A DNA stretch of 64,000 nucleotides, from contig WION01000006.1 in the NCBI GenBank assembly GCA_015039365.1, positions 372,001-436,000 of the forward strand. The letters run 5' to 3'. The position numbers were made by a program, and so were the translations under genes. The notes beneath the pieces were generated by a model, which worked only from the letters and a program-made list of their open reading frames with translations, was not told where the DNA came from and searched no databases. Positions 36,318 through 48,225 of the stretch are shown here, in pieces. This DNA is from Amanita rubescens (lineage: Eukaryota > Basidiomycota > Agaricomycetes > Agaricales > Amanitaceae). How positions within the stretch are numbered: the stretch's first letter is position 1; the number at the start of each line of letters is the position of its first letter.

Positions 36318-37600
36318 CTAGGGTGTCCCAGTTGGATTTCCTTCTCCCTCAGTATTTGCCCCAAGACAGCTTTTTGTGACCACCGCCATGGGCATCTGGA
36401 GCATTCGTCTAGGAACCTTCCTGGCCTTGGTGCACGACATTATACTCGTGAACAAATCTAATAGTGATGTACAGCGTACCATCAAAGCAGGAGATGATTC
36501 ACCTTTCAACGACGTCAAAGACAGGCCACTCCATTTCACCATGTTCGGCTCCCTCAGGGTAATTTGATTCCTCTGGTCCACAGCGACATTAAGATGTTGA
36601 TAGCAACTTGGATATCCATGGTCGGGCTCCCCGTTCACTTGTGCAACGTACTCCCAGCCAACCTTCATCCGCCCCTTAGAGTAAGAGATTATGCCCCTTT
36701 CTGTCTCTATGCAATTCTCTGTTCTTTGAAATTATGGCGGATCAGCAAAAATCTGCCTGGAGGCGAAGTAAAGATGCCAAACAGCATGAAGAAAAATTCA
36801 TAACCAGTGGATTGTGGAGTATCACTATCAGCCGGCATCCCAAGTGACGCCATTTCCCGCCCTAAATCGTGTGCCTGACACTCTGATAGCTATCTCGGAG
36901 AGAATGGAGTATGGACCAGAATTTGGGCCTTGTCAACTGCTGCCCCCCGACCTCCAGCATTTCCTTAGAGCGGCATTGGCATTGCTACTCTTAGTCCCCT
37001 TTGCTTTGCTCTTGATTCGACATGTGGGTCAATGAAAAAGGTTCTATTATGCACTCACCGGATTGCAAAATACGTATCGGGAGTGCCTCCCTTAGAGGAA
37101 GCGGGGGATAGGAAGTTCGGCCAAGATCCCAAATGGCACGAATATAAAAGGTAGGGTCGTGGTCGTTGTTGCCATTCGTCTTATTGTACAGGACCGTGCC
37201 TATCTTCTGGCCCTGGGCATCTCGATAAATCTCAAGATCTCGCAATTCCATTTCCACTGTCCGTCCAAATCAATGTATCTTGTCGTGCCGATTTCAAAAG
37301 TTACTTTCCAACCCTTTCCCCCCGCAACGACACTTGCACCATATGCATGCCTGCTCCCCATGTCTGAGCCAAGATCACGGTGCTCAGTCGTGCAACATTT
37401 GACCTTCTTTCCCTGCGACCACTTCCCTACGATGACCACTCGGAACACACAACCTCCTGTAACAAATTGCATTCCTGCGATGTTGCACTAATACAATCCC
37501 ACGAAATCTGACTTACAATGACTGGATACCCACTCATACTAACCCACCTCTTACCAAAGCGAATAGACATGAGGCCTAAAATACCACCACATCTCTCTAC
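36318..37600 (-). CDS. Unrecognised gene or genes, exon structure unclear
   Basis: The best evidence is three minus-strand stretches. Near 37514 a good intron (GTAAGTCAG ... ATCGCAG) joins an upstream piece beginning MSIRFGKRWVSMSGYPV to an open frame with GKKVKCCTTEHRDLGS and VTFEIGTTRYIDLDGQWKW. A second frame then reads DLEIYRDAQGQKIGTVLYN and YIRAIWDLGRTSYP (37030-37257). A third (36318-36668) reads VAQVNGEPDHGYPSCYQHL. They may belong to one gene with a frame break near 37240, or to two genes. I recognise no domain. Confidence 0.3.
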
Positions 37601-38541
37601 ATACATACATGGGCAGATGGCCCTCTACGCTACTGGTGACATCTAGACAGCCCTCCTACACTCCACGCAGAGTGAACCAATTATGAGTAGCGAGCTAGAG
37701 TGCAGGTGAGTCTGCCATCTTAGACTCAATCTCCCACGCGCTCACTAATCGCTGCCTGATGATCGGTAACTCGTGATCGCGTAATCCTCGATCCCTGCCA
37801 TCTGCGATTGTGAGCGGCTCGCCCAATAATGGTCATCTGTGTGGTCCGCGCATGGTGCATCGGACTTGCTAGGCAGTGCATCGCATCACAAATTCGTACG
37901 ATGTGCCTTCCCTTGGCCCACAGTTTTCTTGTTACAGACTACATTGCGTAACCTTGCGCACTGCGCAGGAAGGTCATCACTACAGTACTCTCATGGTAAA
38001 TTCACAAAAACTGCAAAACCTGGGAAACATGTAGCGAGAAGATAAGATGATAAGGCTCCATTGGTGGCTCGGTTTTTCTCTTCATCCCTCCTCTAGAATA
38101 TATTAAAATGTCATCGGTAGTATAAACAGTTTTATCGGTCGCAAGGTTGCTCCAGTGACGATCGCTCGTGCCACGCCGCACGACCTTGGCAACTCCCGAT
38201 CGTGAAAAGACGCGTCTGCCCTTAGACGCCACCTAGTTTCTTGTGTCCTTGTTCACCTCCTCTCCCTATAGGTCTGGGCAGTAGTAAGCCCGTGCCGCAG
38301 CGCTTCGACCGGCCCGACTTCTGAGCCGTTTCGGGGCCTCGGGCCTTACCCCATTGCCGCCTGCCGCTTACTAAGTAGTATCAGACAGAACACCGGATCA
38401 GGTGGACACGTGACACATTGATGGTCAAAAGTGGTCTGATGTGTATGGAAAAACCTCATGTTAAAATGCAATATATAGTTTCCCGTCGCACCAAACTTCC
38501 GGCGAACGATCCTTGCTGAGTCCTTTCATTCTATTTCACAA
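37601..38541. other. Intergenic region with a GC-rich island
   Basis: Upstream of ERG3. From 38270 to 38380 there is a GC-rich island with short inverted repeats (TAGTAAGC at 38282 and GCTTACTA at 38366), unlike the AT-richer flanks. It does not fold as a tRNA or 5S rRNA by eye. A TATA-like sequence (ATATATAG) lies about 70 bp before the ERG3 start. Confidence 0.4.
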
Positions 38542-39772
38542 ATGGATCTCGTCTTGCGAGTCTGCGACGATCTCTTCCTGGACAAGGTTTGGGCGAAGCT
38601 TGTCCCCGTGTCAGCCTTCACAACATTCCTGGCGCCATCTCACTTCTCAAATAGCTCGCTTGGCCTACCCGTCGCAAACATCGGAACATGGACACAATTT
38701 ATATCGTTCTTACCGCATCCGCCGATGCGGGCGGCAGAACTCTCAGCGTATTACTCGACCTCCAGTCCACTATCAGCGTGGCCCAGAGATTACATCCCTC
38801 GACAAATTATATCCCTGACAATGATAACTCTCATTGGGATACATGTCCTATACTTCCTTTTTGCCTGGCTTTCTTACAGATTTATCTTCAATCATGAGAT
38901 GATGAAGCATCCAAGATTCCTGAAGGAATCAAGTCAAACTGGAAATCCAAACGAGCTTACGTTCGTTTCCCGGCATGACTCTTCTAACGTTACCTTGGTT
39001 CCAAGCGGAAGTGATGGGATACTCTAAACTTTATGACGGACTTGACACATATGGCTATTTCTATCTATTTGCATCAATACCATTGTGAGTTTCGCATTAC
39101 ATCCTACTTTTATTATTTAACAGCCTTTGGTTAGGTTCCTTCTTTTTACTGACTATTGCATTTACTGGATTCATCGGTGGTTGCATGTGCCATTCTTATA
39201 TAAATTTATCCACAAACCCCATCACAAATGGCTCGGTATGGCATTATCTACTCGTCTCAACTCTAAGCTTATCGGCATTGTAGTTCCGACGCCGTTTGCC
39301 TCGCATGCTTTCCATCCCGTTGATGGATATCTACAATCTGTACCATACCATCTCTTCATTTTCTTCTTCCCATTGCATCGCACGCTTTATCTTGTTTTGT
39401 TTGTCCTCGTCAACCTCTGGTCGATACTGGTATGCTCAAACATGATGTTATTATGGCTGTACTCAGACAAGTTTCCCAGATTCATGATTCCGATATGATC
39501 ACCGGTCATCCCTTGGAGAAAGTCATCAATGGACCAGCCCATCATACGTTGCACCATCTCTATTTCACTGTCAATTATGGCCAGGTAAATAAGATTATCT
39601 TTGACCGCGTGATGGATCTAATCGAAGTGTCAAGTATTTTACATGGGCAGATCGTTACGGTGGTTCATACCGACAGCCAGAGTCACACCTCGACCCATTA
39701 CTCGAGGTGCCAAGCACACAAAAAGCAGCAATGAGGCAAGAGCATCCTCGCCACCATGTAAAAAATCGTTAG
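38542..39772 (+). CDS. ERG3: Sterol C-5 desaturase (lathosterol oxidase)
   Basis: ER membrane di-iron enzyme that adds the C5 double bond in ergosterol synthesis. The three His boxes are visible: HRWLH, HKPHH and HHTLHH. Other family blocks are [30 protein letters not shown] and FTVNYGQYFTWADR. The ATG at 38542 gives [14 protein letters not shown], a typical start. Five exons with GT-AG introns. In the first exon, after KHPRFLK, the conserved [11 protein letters not shown] is one base out of frame (38925-38926, GAAGGAATC where GAAGAATC is expected). No intron can explain this, so it is either an assembly insertion or a real null allele. Confidence 0.92.
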
Positions 39773-39911
39773 ATTTGGACTGCTTACCTACTACTTATGA
39801 TTTACTTATTAATTTGTGAACGCATTCAATTCAATACACCATTGCACAAGTGGAGTAATAATGTGCAGATCGTAGGTTGAGATTAGTGACGCGTGGCTGT
39901 GACAAAAATAT

Positions 39912-42268
39912 ATGCCTCAAACTGTCATGACCATCAAGGTACCTTGCACTGCACCCGTTTCTGTTCAGAACGTTCATATAACCTCAGACCCCTAGGAAAA
40001 AACCAAAGCAAAGAGGAGATATCTTCGCAAAAAGAGAGATCGAAGAAAACAAAAAACACGGACTAACGTACCCTGTGGCGAGCAGGAAGCTGAAGCATCA
40101 GTTTCGGATGAAGTTGACGTGAATAATGTTTCAACGAAGGCGACTACTAAGCAGGATGTTCATCCGCTAAAGAAGCGTCAACGCTTAGGAGCACCATTAC
40201 GCGACGACAACATGGACGTCGACCCAATTCTTGCACTGCAAGGGCTTGATCAAGCTTTAGTGGAGGCTGAATTCATCGACCCATCCCATGTATTGCCTAT
40301 TGCTACAGATGAGAAGAAGGGTACTCGGCTAGGTCTCAGCGATAAAATGGAAAGAAGCTTGAGGGACCTTGGCATACGAGAATTTTTTGCCGGCGAGTAC
40401 GAAAGTCAGGTCTTGGATTCCAATGATCATACTTTTCATCGCAGTGCAAACGAGTCTTCTCCCATTTCTTTTACAAAGAAGCTCGCATGATTGCCTTTAT
40501 ACGCCCTACGATCCGCCTAGAGATGTTTGTGTGTCCGCGCCAACAGGCAGCGGAAAAACTCTTGCGTACGCGATTCCAATTGTGGAGGTATGCACCTCCG
40601 CGCATCCAATATCATTTACCGACGAATCCAGCTATTATCTATGCGCGTAGTCACAAGACTTCGCGCACTGGTCATTCTGCCGACGCGAGATCTTGTGGTT
40701 CAAGTCCGCGAGACATTTGAGGCTATATCCAAAGGCCGCGGTCTGAAAGTAAGTTCAAAAATCCATTGATCACACAATGTTTGATTCAAGTCTGGAGATC
40801 GGGATTGTTGCGGGACAGCATTCATTTGCGCACGAGCAATCTCAACTTATCGTGGATCCATCGTCGCAGTGCGTACCTAATTCTTCATCTATAGGGTACT
40901 CATGTTGTTTTGTCAGCATACGGGGCGGGTCAAGCAAAATCGATATACTCATTTGCACCCCAGGAAGACTGATAGACCATCTGAATGGCACCCCTAATTT
41001 TTCTTTGCAACATCTGCGATTCCTTGTCAGTCCTCATTGACATATACTTATGTGTTGTCAACTTCATTGGTAACAGGTAATAGATGAGGCCGATAGACTC
41101 TTGGCTCAATCGTTCCAGGATTGGTTGATACACGTTTTGGATGCAATTCGACCATCCACCAAGAGCAAAGTGGACTCTGAGCCCAGGACTACCTTGCATT
41201 TTCCATCCATCGACGGTGTCTCTCCAGCGCATCACCACCTCTTGTCACTCCCCATACTGCCAGAAAATCTTATTGAAAAGAGGGAAATTTCATGCCAAAA
41301 ATTATTATTTTCGGCGACTATGACGCGCGATCCAGGAAAAGTCGCAGCGCTGGAGCTTCGTGATCCTAAGTACTTCATAGTTCAAGAGAGGAAGATGAGA
41401 GCAGGTGAATCGGGTGTCCTGGGCCTCGTGATGGAGAAGTTTTCCATGCCCGCAACGTTGAAGGTGCGACTGCTTCAAACACTCTTCCTGTCCTCTTACG
41501 AATTACTTGCGTACTCTTAGGAATACATGCTGGTCTGCGAATCATCGATAAAACCTCTGATGTTTTTCTATCTCATCCACATGCATTCTGTGTCGAATGC
41601 GCTCGTTTTTACTAAGTCTGCTGAATCTACGACTCGACTCGTCCGGTTATTCGAGTATTTCGAACAGTCTTGGTCTACCGGTACGACGTCAGGTAGGAAC
41701 CTTACGGTGATTGCCCATGCATACTCTAGCGACCTGCCTCCTGGCGAGCGCAAAATTATTTTTGAGAAATTTAAATCACGAGAAATACACATGTATGTTA
41801 TCTGACTTGTATACCTCGGGCAATGCTAATTACATATCCAGACTGGTCTGTTCCGACCTCATTTCTCGAGGTATAGACATAGACCATGTCTCCCATGTGG
41901 TCAGTTACGATGCTCCAATCGATATGCGCAAATACGTGCATCGTGTGGGACGAACTGCACGGGCTGGAAGGGAAGGTAACGCATGGACATTGATCGAGGA
42001 ACAAGAGGTAGTCTCATTACCAAAGTGGAAAGATGAGAGACTCATTGTTGATTTTTGGCAATAGGCGCGATACTTCAAACAAATGTTACAAGAGGCTGAT
42101 CATCTAAGTAAAGTAAAAAGGCTGAGGGTATCAGAGAAAGAAATTACGACTCTTACACCGCATTATGAGGTACAAATTCCTAAACCGCCTCTGGCCGCGC
42201 CATCTGACAACGATGCAATAGGTGGCGCTGAAAAGACTGAAGGAAGTTTACACGCGATAATTGTATGA
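39912..42268 (+). CDS. DBP6: DEAD-box RNA helicase Dbp6 (DDX51-like)
   Basis: ATP-dependent RNA helicase for 60S ribosome assembly in the nucleolus. The basic N terminus (KAKRRYLRKKRDRRK) suits nucleolar targeting. Motifs in order: FFAVQTSLLPFLL (Q-like), APTGSGKTLAYA (I), LVILPTRDL (Ia), ICTPGRL (Ib), VIDEADRLL (II, with E-A-D), LLFSATMT (III), SRGIDIDHVSHVVSYDAP (V) and YVHRVGRTARAG (VI). The family-typical insertion GIVAGQHSFAHEQ and VQERKMRAGESG fit Dbp6. Intron 40393-40444 appears to use a GC donor (GCCG|GCGAGT), although a GT donor 10 bp on would add four residues. Start is from an in-frame splice of MPQTVMTIK. The stop lies 10 bp from that of the convergent zinc-finger gene. Confidence 0.9.
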
Positions 42269-42278
42269 TTTATCGCCA

Positions 42279-44222
42279 TTAACCCAATAAACTCCGAACA
42301 TACTTCAGCAGATCCCGTCCCTGTTATCTTAAGTACATTACATGCTAATAAAGGGCTGATACTTACACCTCCGTTTTTAACCCCGTCTACCATAGCTTTC
42401 ACAGCGTCTAGCTCCACCGGTTCAGCGATGCTCAAGTTCTTGATCATCCGCCTCGCCATCAAAAGCACCATATGCCAATCGTTCTTTTATACCATAGCGA
42501 AGGACGGTTGTTAGAACTGCTTGCCAGCCTTCAATTTTCCCAGCATCGACTTGAGACGCTGAAGTGATCCGCTCGTGACCATTGGGATTTGGTTGGTTTG
42601 GACCAGTGGCAGATGGCGCTGTTATTGGCAGTGATGGAACCACCGTTGAACGCGCCACATAGGGACAAAACGAGCGATGCTCCTTGAGCAGATCAAAGGG
42701 ACGCTGCAATTGTTGTTGTCTAGTTGGAGTATAGTTCGCTGTTCCCTGGGCAACTGTATCGTGTTCACTAGTCGTAGGTCGAGGAGCAAACGCCCAAAGC
42801 CCAACACGTCTCTGGCATAGAGGGCAACAAAGCAGTGTATTTTCGGGAGATGATATCTTGTTGTTCAAGGAGAGTGTGCTTAATTTTGAAACAGGGGATG
42901 TGGGCGACCTTGGACTGTATGGAAATCGGGATATTGATGGAGTCCTAGGTGGCGTCATAGTTGGTCCCACAGAGCTTGCCCGAGATGAAGGCGCGCGACA
43001 TGACGTCTCGAACGTGGTGTGAGATATCATTGACCATCCAAACAACGCTGTCAGGATAGCATTGTCCGAAGGTTCGCTATGCTCTTGGACAGGTGAACTT
43101 GGCCGTGAAGCGGAACCTTCATCTCCAAGACGCGATGCAAAGGGGGAACTCAAAGATAATGACGTAAATATTGAGTTAAGAGATTGGAGCTGTTTCATCG
43201 TCTATCGTCTGGTGTCAGAGAGAATCGCTATCTTAAATGATGTTCACTGACCAAAGGATGCATTATTATGATACCGCTAAGCAAAGGATCTAAAGCAATC
43301 GCGTTCCGTTTCAGTTCCTTAAGCATGGTGGCTGGGGGTTGCAATGGCACCCGATAAATCGAGTCTCATAGAGTTTGAGCAACAGCATAGCTGAGAAACA
43401 TCTGAGACTTACCATCACATTGTCGACGCTTCCATGGACAACCATCCTTATGGGCATCAACCAGAGAAACTCTTTGCTTTTCAAGCAAGGCATGTGCTAG
43501 ATGTAGAGTAAGCCAGGCCAAATGTTCAACGTACCTTCCTTACCAGCTTCTCGAGTCATGCCATTGCGTCCCACCACAACCCAAGAACTTTTACACAGTC
43601 CGCAGACTAGTCTATCTTTGCCATCGTTTATCCAGCCACATTTTGCAGCGGCGACGGCGTCTATAGCAGGGGGTTTGTTTGCATACGTTGCTAGTTTATA
43701 TGTCACAAGTCGGGATAGAAACGATGAAATGGAAGACGGTCGATATTCAGTTGCGGCAGACAAAGGCAAGATAGGTTTTGTCTGATTTCCAAGTCTGTAC
43801 GGTTGCGATTTCTTTGTGCGAGACGCTGCACGGGATAGAATGGCAAATAGATTCGGTGCACTTTTTGACAGTTGCTCGGGGCTGTGAGATGACTGACTGA
43901 TTCAAAGTCGGGCAAATGTAAGGATCAATCAACGGCCCTTACATTTTCGTGTCCTGGACCTTAGATTTTACGCCATATTTTGCTAATGTAGAATAGAATG
44001 AACCGGACATATGCATCCTTCTCTTTGGAGAGAGGCGGTCCGAGGTGCCCTTCGAACTGACCGCGGAACTGACCGCTTCGTCCAGGACCAGGAAGGCTTG
44101 GTGGAATTTTCGCTAAAAGCATGAAATTTAGAACAACATCCGTCGCAAATGTAGGAGTGACCTACTTTGGTGGAGCGAATAGCACCGGCATTTGCACTCT
44201 CTGGGTCGGCAGTAGTGTCCAT
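42279..44222 (-). CDS. C3HC zinc finger protein (NIPA/Rsm1-like)
   Basis: Homologues act in mRNA export (fission yeast Rsm1) or as F-box-like cyclin B regulators (NIPA). Six or so exons. The C3HC domain reads LATYANKPPAIDAVAAAKCGW, RLVCGLC, then AHALLEKQRVSLVDAHKDGCPW, giving the C-C-H-C ligands. A second block, LLCCPLCQRRVGLWAF and HRSFCPY, is the Rsm1-type C-terminal zinc module. The last exon, DLLKYVRSLLG, is typical of the family. Between GEADDQELEH and AEPVELDAVKAM (42424-42450) the frame shifts by one base and no splice repairs it. I infer an indel. Without it the protein would end 60 bases earlier at 42422. Confidence 0.8.
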
Positions 44223-44780
44223 GCTTCAAAATTCCCGCTACGTAAGTAGTGGGTTCAGTGCTACGACCAACTGACGGTTTGTGTCACACGTCACACGTTT
44301 GATCGTCAGGCTGTCACGTATTCTTACCGTACCGAGCTACATCCGTATATCGGGTGTCTTTCCCGATCGATTGCCCATCACTCACGTTACATCCGCTTTT
44401 CGAATAAGATCACATTGCACCGAATACTAAATGTCTGCGCCAGAAAAGAAAGTACGCAACACGATCCAACGAACCTGCGAACCCTTGTAGTTACTTAACA
44501 TCGTGAAAGAAAATAAACCACCAGTAACCAACACATGCGTCATGCGGTGAAAGCCTACCCCTGTTTGGTACGAGATGCATCCGCTCTGATTGAGATCGTC
44601 ATTTTACGCCCCTTTCCGGCAATGGAGTCACAACAAAACAGGATTGAACCCAGGGAAACGGTAATGTTACCATAACGAAGTACAACCGCATATTCGGTCA
44701 ACTGCAAACCCTTCTCACAGAGTCTCTTTATCACGGCCTCTTTCTCTAATTGCACGACAACTCTCTTCGTTCGTAACGCC
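44223..44780. other. Intergenic region
   Basis: Divergent promoter area upstream of the zinc-finger gene. It has several CACGTC/CACACGT repeats near 44280-44320 that might be regulatory. A 78-codon minus frame (44555-44791) has no features. Confidence 0.4.
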
Positions 44781-45555
44781 ATGGGAGACACTGTCTATGA
44801 CATCAAAGTGCTCCAGGTCAGCGTCGACCCTTTAGACGAAAACGAAAGCCACTTTAGCATTCTGTCGATGGTAAATTCGTCAAATATCTGACCATCGATG
44901 CGAAACTGTATAGTGTCGACGATATGTGCTTCGAGCCCTCCTTAATCTCCATCTTACCCCCTCTCCCGCCTGGTGACTGGAATACCGACCGTATATCTCG
45001 GAATTGCGTAGATGGCCGCCCCCACTTTTCCGAGGTCACGAAAGTCGAACTCCCAAGTATCTCACACCTCTGGCATCCCCTCCAAATCAACCACCTAGAC
45101 CTTCACATGGGAGATAAACTCCGGTCCAATGTTTACGAAGCCAGCACTCCCCAGTTTGACCTACCCATCGTAGTCAAATTTACTCAATTCCCTTTCAATG
45201 GATCCAAAACCACCAAATCGGCCCCCGGTTTCTCGGGCACTTAACCGAGGAAGGTCGAGTTATTGGCTTCGCGATGGAGCGTATCACTAGCTGCCGGCAC
45301 GCTACGCCCGAGGATTTGGCTCTGTGTCAGCAGGCGCTGTCGAAATTACACCGGTTGAGCATCAAGCATGGCGACATCAACAAACATAATTTTCTTATCC
45401 ACGACGATCGAGCGACGCTGATTGATTTTGAGTCTGCGTTGCAGTGCAACGATGCGAAGGTGCTGGAAGAGGAGTTTCGAGGGCTAGAGAAAGAGTTGAG
45501 TGATATGTCGGGGAGAGGGGGCTGCCGGGTGGTCGAGAGCAGCTCAGAGAAGTGA
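44781..45555 (+). pseudogene. APH/kinase-like gene ('alpha-galactosidase A'-labelled family), frame broken
   Basis: Fungal proteins of this family are widely mislabelled alpha-galactosidase A but carry a phosphotransferase-like core. Conserved blocks seen: MGDTVYDIKVLQVSVDP, LPPLPPGDWNTDRISRN, LWHPLQINHLDL, RSNVYEASTP, then RFLGHLTEEGRVIGFAME and the catalytic loop HGDINKHNFLI with LIDFE. Two breaks are visible. Near 44862 one base seems to be missing between FSIL and VDGKFVKY. Near 45190 a stretch equivalent to about a dozen residues (between FPF and QWIQNHQIGPRF) is lost with a frame change. The first could be technical; the second looks like a real deletion. I therefore call it a probable pseudogene. 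Confidence 0.65.
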
Positions 45556-46459
45556 CCGTATCGGACAAATTCCAGTTGTATACAGAAATTACAGAGTGAT
45601 CACTGATCGTGGCCGTTCATCGTCCATCTATACGATTCTATACACATGCTAGGATATTCAATGCATGCCAACGTAAGTCATGCACCCCGCCCAGAGCTAT
45701 CTATAGCCTATTAAGGACCTGCTCGTGTCTCGTAATCAGTTACGTCGAAAACGTCTACTGCAGCCGGGTACGAAGTTGGCGCAATGTGCGAAAAAGAATA
45801 AATGATCTGATAATTGGAAAGGGGTTTGCTCCGAAAGCCATGCCTCCTATTCGTGTCTTCAAAATATGAAGTCACTGTAACTTTTTACTAACTCATCTTT
45901 CGCCGTTTGTTGCTTCGAGCATACCATGATCATGACACGTCATGTTCCTTTTGACCCTGTCACCACAAAATGCAACATTTTTTTAACGCCATTTACGACA
46001 ATGTGAGTCGTCCACCTTATTTAGTGAGGTAGCCGAAGGTCCAAGCTCATCACCTGCCACGTCAATCACAGGAAGTGGAAATTTGACAAGCGCGAAAAGT
46101 AGAAAGGTAAAGCAAAAACCGATGGGGACAACAAAAGAAAAATGAAAGACTCAAAGGGGAGACGAGCCGACTGTTCCAAGTGATTCTATCAACGACAGTG
46201 ATATGAAGTTTTATGAACGACATAATAGATGAGAATCTTTAGTCCTTATGTACTTGTAACTAACTGCCTTGCTGCCAATTGAATACACTCAATCCCATCT
46301 TTTCATCACTGGCCTAACCCGTCCGGCACGTAGCGGGACCTGCGGCACTCGTGCCGCTTTCTACGTTTATACTATGAGTTGGTTCGACATGTGTTCAACG
46401 TCACGCGTCACACGTTCAGATGAGTTATAAACATTTTCATTAGTCGTCTTTGTAGACGC
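45556..46459. other. Intergenic region upstream of tRNA-Leu
   Basis: No gene seen. It contains a strong hairpin, GCGGCAC-TC-GTGCCGC at 46342-46357, and an ACGCGT box near 46403. AT-rich elsewhere. Confidence 0.4.
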
Positions 46460-46556
46460 GGTAGCGTGGCCGAGTTGGTCTAAGGCGTTGGATTTAAGAA
46501 ACTTCTTGATTCCCAATGGGCGAAAGTCCGCGCGAGTTCGAACCTCGCCGCTACCA
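46460..46556 (+). tRNA. tRNA-Leu (TAA), with intron
   Basis: The acceptor stem pairs GGTAGCG with CGCTACC, followed by discriminator A. The D-arm region is GGCCGAGTTGGTCTAAGGC. The anticodon loop is TTTAAGA with anticodon TAA at 46495-46497. A short intron follows position 37. The extra arm GGGC-GAAA-GTCC marks a class II tRNA, and the T arm is GCGAGTTCGAACCTCGC. One A-C mismatch at the foot of the anticodon stem is possible. A TTTT terminator lies a few bases downstream. Confidence 0.9.
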
Positions 46557-46721
46557 AATATTTTATTACTAAAATATTGTGCTCTCGATACAGGACTCGG
46601 GAAACCTTGGTCGCGATTCCCAATGGGCGAAAGTCCGCGCGAGTTCGAACCTCGCCGCTACCAAATATTTTATTACTAAAATATTGTGCTCTCGATACAG
46701 GACTCGGGAAACCTTGGTCGC
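46508..46721 (+). repeat. Perfect 107-bp tandem duplication carrying the tRNA-Leu 3' half
   Basis: Units 46508-46614 and 46615-46721 are identical. Each unit starts with GATTCCCAATGGGCG inside the tRNA, includes its extra arm, T arm and acceptor 3' strand, and about 58 bp of downstream sequence. The second unit therefore holds a headless tRNA 3' half (46615-46663) with an internal B box but no A box. Confidence 0.9.
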
Positions 46722-47095
46722 ACCTAAATCAATGTCGCGCCACGGGATTGTCTTTTTTGAAATATGTACGCAGGATGCACCAAGATGTTTGAATTCGCAA
46801 ACAATGCAAGGCATTTCCCGAGTATTGAACCTCCGAAACCTAAATCTTATCTGTGCCATTTCGCACGCTGGTATCCACAGGTCGGCACTTGCTATCTTCC
46901 ACCGTATTAGCCTTGAAAAATCCATTGGCACTTCAAGGTTCGTTATTACAGGGATTACGACAGCACATGCTCACAATGCATTGTAGAGGTCAATAGGGAG
47001 GCATTAGCTATTATCATTGAAACAGCCATGTCTGTTGTCCAGCAACTCACTAGCCTGGACGTGCTGACTACTCGATAGATCAACCAAAATCTAAA
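46722..47095. other. Promoter region of RPP0
   Basis: About 370 bp between the tRNA repeat and the ribosomal P0 start codon. No convincing gene. It presumably holds the strong ribosomal-protein promoter and 5' UTR. Confidence 0.4.
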
Positions 47096-48129
47096 ATGGG
47101 TGCATCTCGTGCTGACAAGGAATTATACTTCCAAAAACTCAAGGAACTACTTAGCAAATACCGTGAGTATAATGCAGCAGTCGCAAGGAAGACCTGACTC
47201 GTGATTAGCTTCCATCTTCATTGTTAACGTCGACAATGTCGGTTCGAACCAAATGCATCAGATTCGTGTGGCCCTCCGTGGTAAAGGAGTTGTTTTGATG
47301 GGCAAGAACACCATGGTCCGCCGGGCCCTTCGTTCAATCCTGACCGAGAACCCGCAATACGAGCGACTTTTACCTCACGTCAAGGGCAACATTGGATTTG
47401 TCTTCACTGACCAGGACCTCAAGGATGTTCGTGAAATTATTGTCGCGAACAAGGTTGCCGCACCTGCTCGTGCCGGAGCATTTGCTCCCAAGGATGTCAC
47501 CGTTCCTGGTGGCAACACTGGAATGGAGCCCGGAAAGACGTCCTTCTTTCAGGCTCTCGGTATTCCGACCAAGATTGCACGTGGTACGATTGAAATTGTA
47601 TCAGACGTCAAGGTCGTCACAGCTGGAACGCGTGTGGGCCCATCTGAGGCCACGCTGCTGAACATGTTGAACATCTCACCGTTTACTTATGGTATGACGG
47701 TGATCCAGATTTACGACAGAGGCAACGCATTCCCGTCGAGCGTTCTCGATGTGGATGAGCAGGAGCTTGTTGATCGCTTCTTGAGTGGTATCAAGACTAT
47801 CGCAGCGATTTCCCTGGCGCTCAATTATCCGACAATCGTGTCTGTAACGCACTCTCTTGTGAACGCGTACAAAAACCTTATTGCAGTTGCCCTTACGACT
47901 GAGTACACGTTTGAAGGAGCAGAAAAGGTAATAATAGTACATAATCGGAAGAAACGAAAGCTGACGCGGCGGATAGATTAAGGAGTATCTGGAGAACCCC
48001 GAGGCATTCGCGGTTGCGGCACCCGCCGAGACTGCGGCAGCGCCAGCCGCGGAGGTAGCCAAGGCTGAGGAGAAGGAGGAGGAGAAGGAAGAGTCGGATG
48101 ATGATATGGGCTTTGGCTTGTTCGACTAG
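47096..48129 (+). CDS. RPP0: 60S acidic ribosomal protein P0
   Basis: Core of the ribosomal stalk that recruits translation GTPases. Three exons. [19 protein letters not shown] begins the L10 domain, followed by [29 protein letters not shown] and [14 protein letters not shown]. The C terminus has the Ala-rich hinge and the universal acidic tail [13 protein letters not shown], the binding site for elongation factors. Introns: the first follows the codon start of Pro in KYPSIF, the last follows EGAEK (GTAATA ... GATAG). Intact, about 315 residues. Confidence 0.95.
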
Positions 48130-48225
48130 ATTAGCAATGACGTAATCCAAGATCGATTGTAGCAAATGCCAGAAAAGGAAGGTCAATGCCTTTATAGGCA
48201 GCCCATCCTCTTCCGGCCGTTTCCA

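Noticed and set aside
38920..38930. Programmed +1 frameshifting in ERG3
   Set aside because: There is no slippery heptamer or known precedent in this family, and similar breaks occur in unrelated genes of the window, which points to a technical cause.
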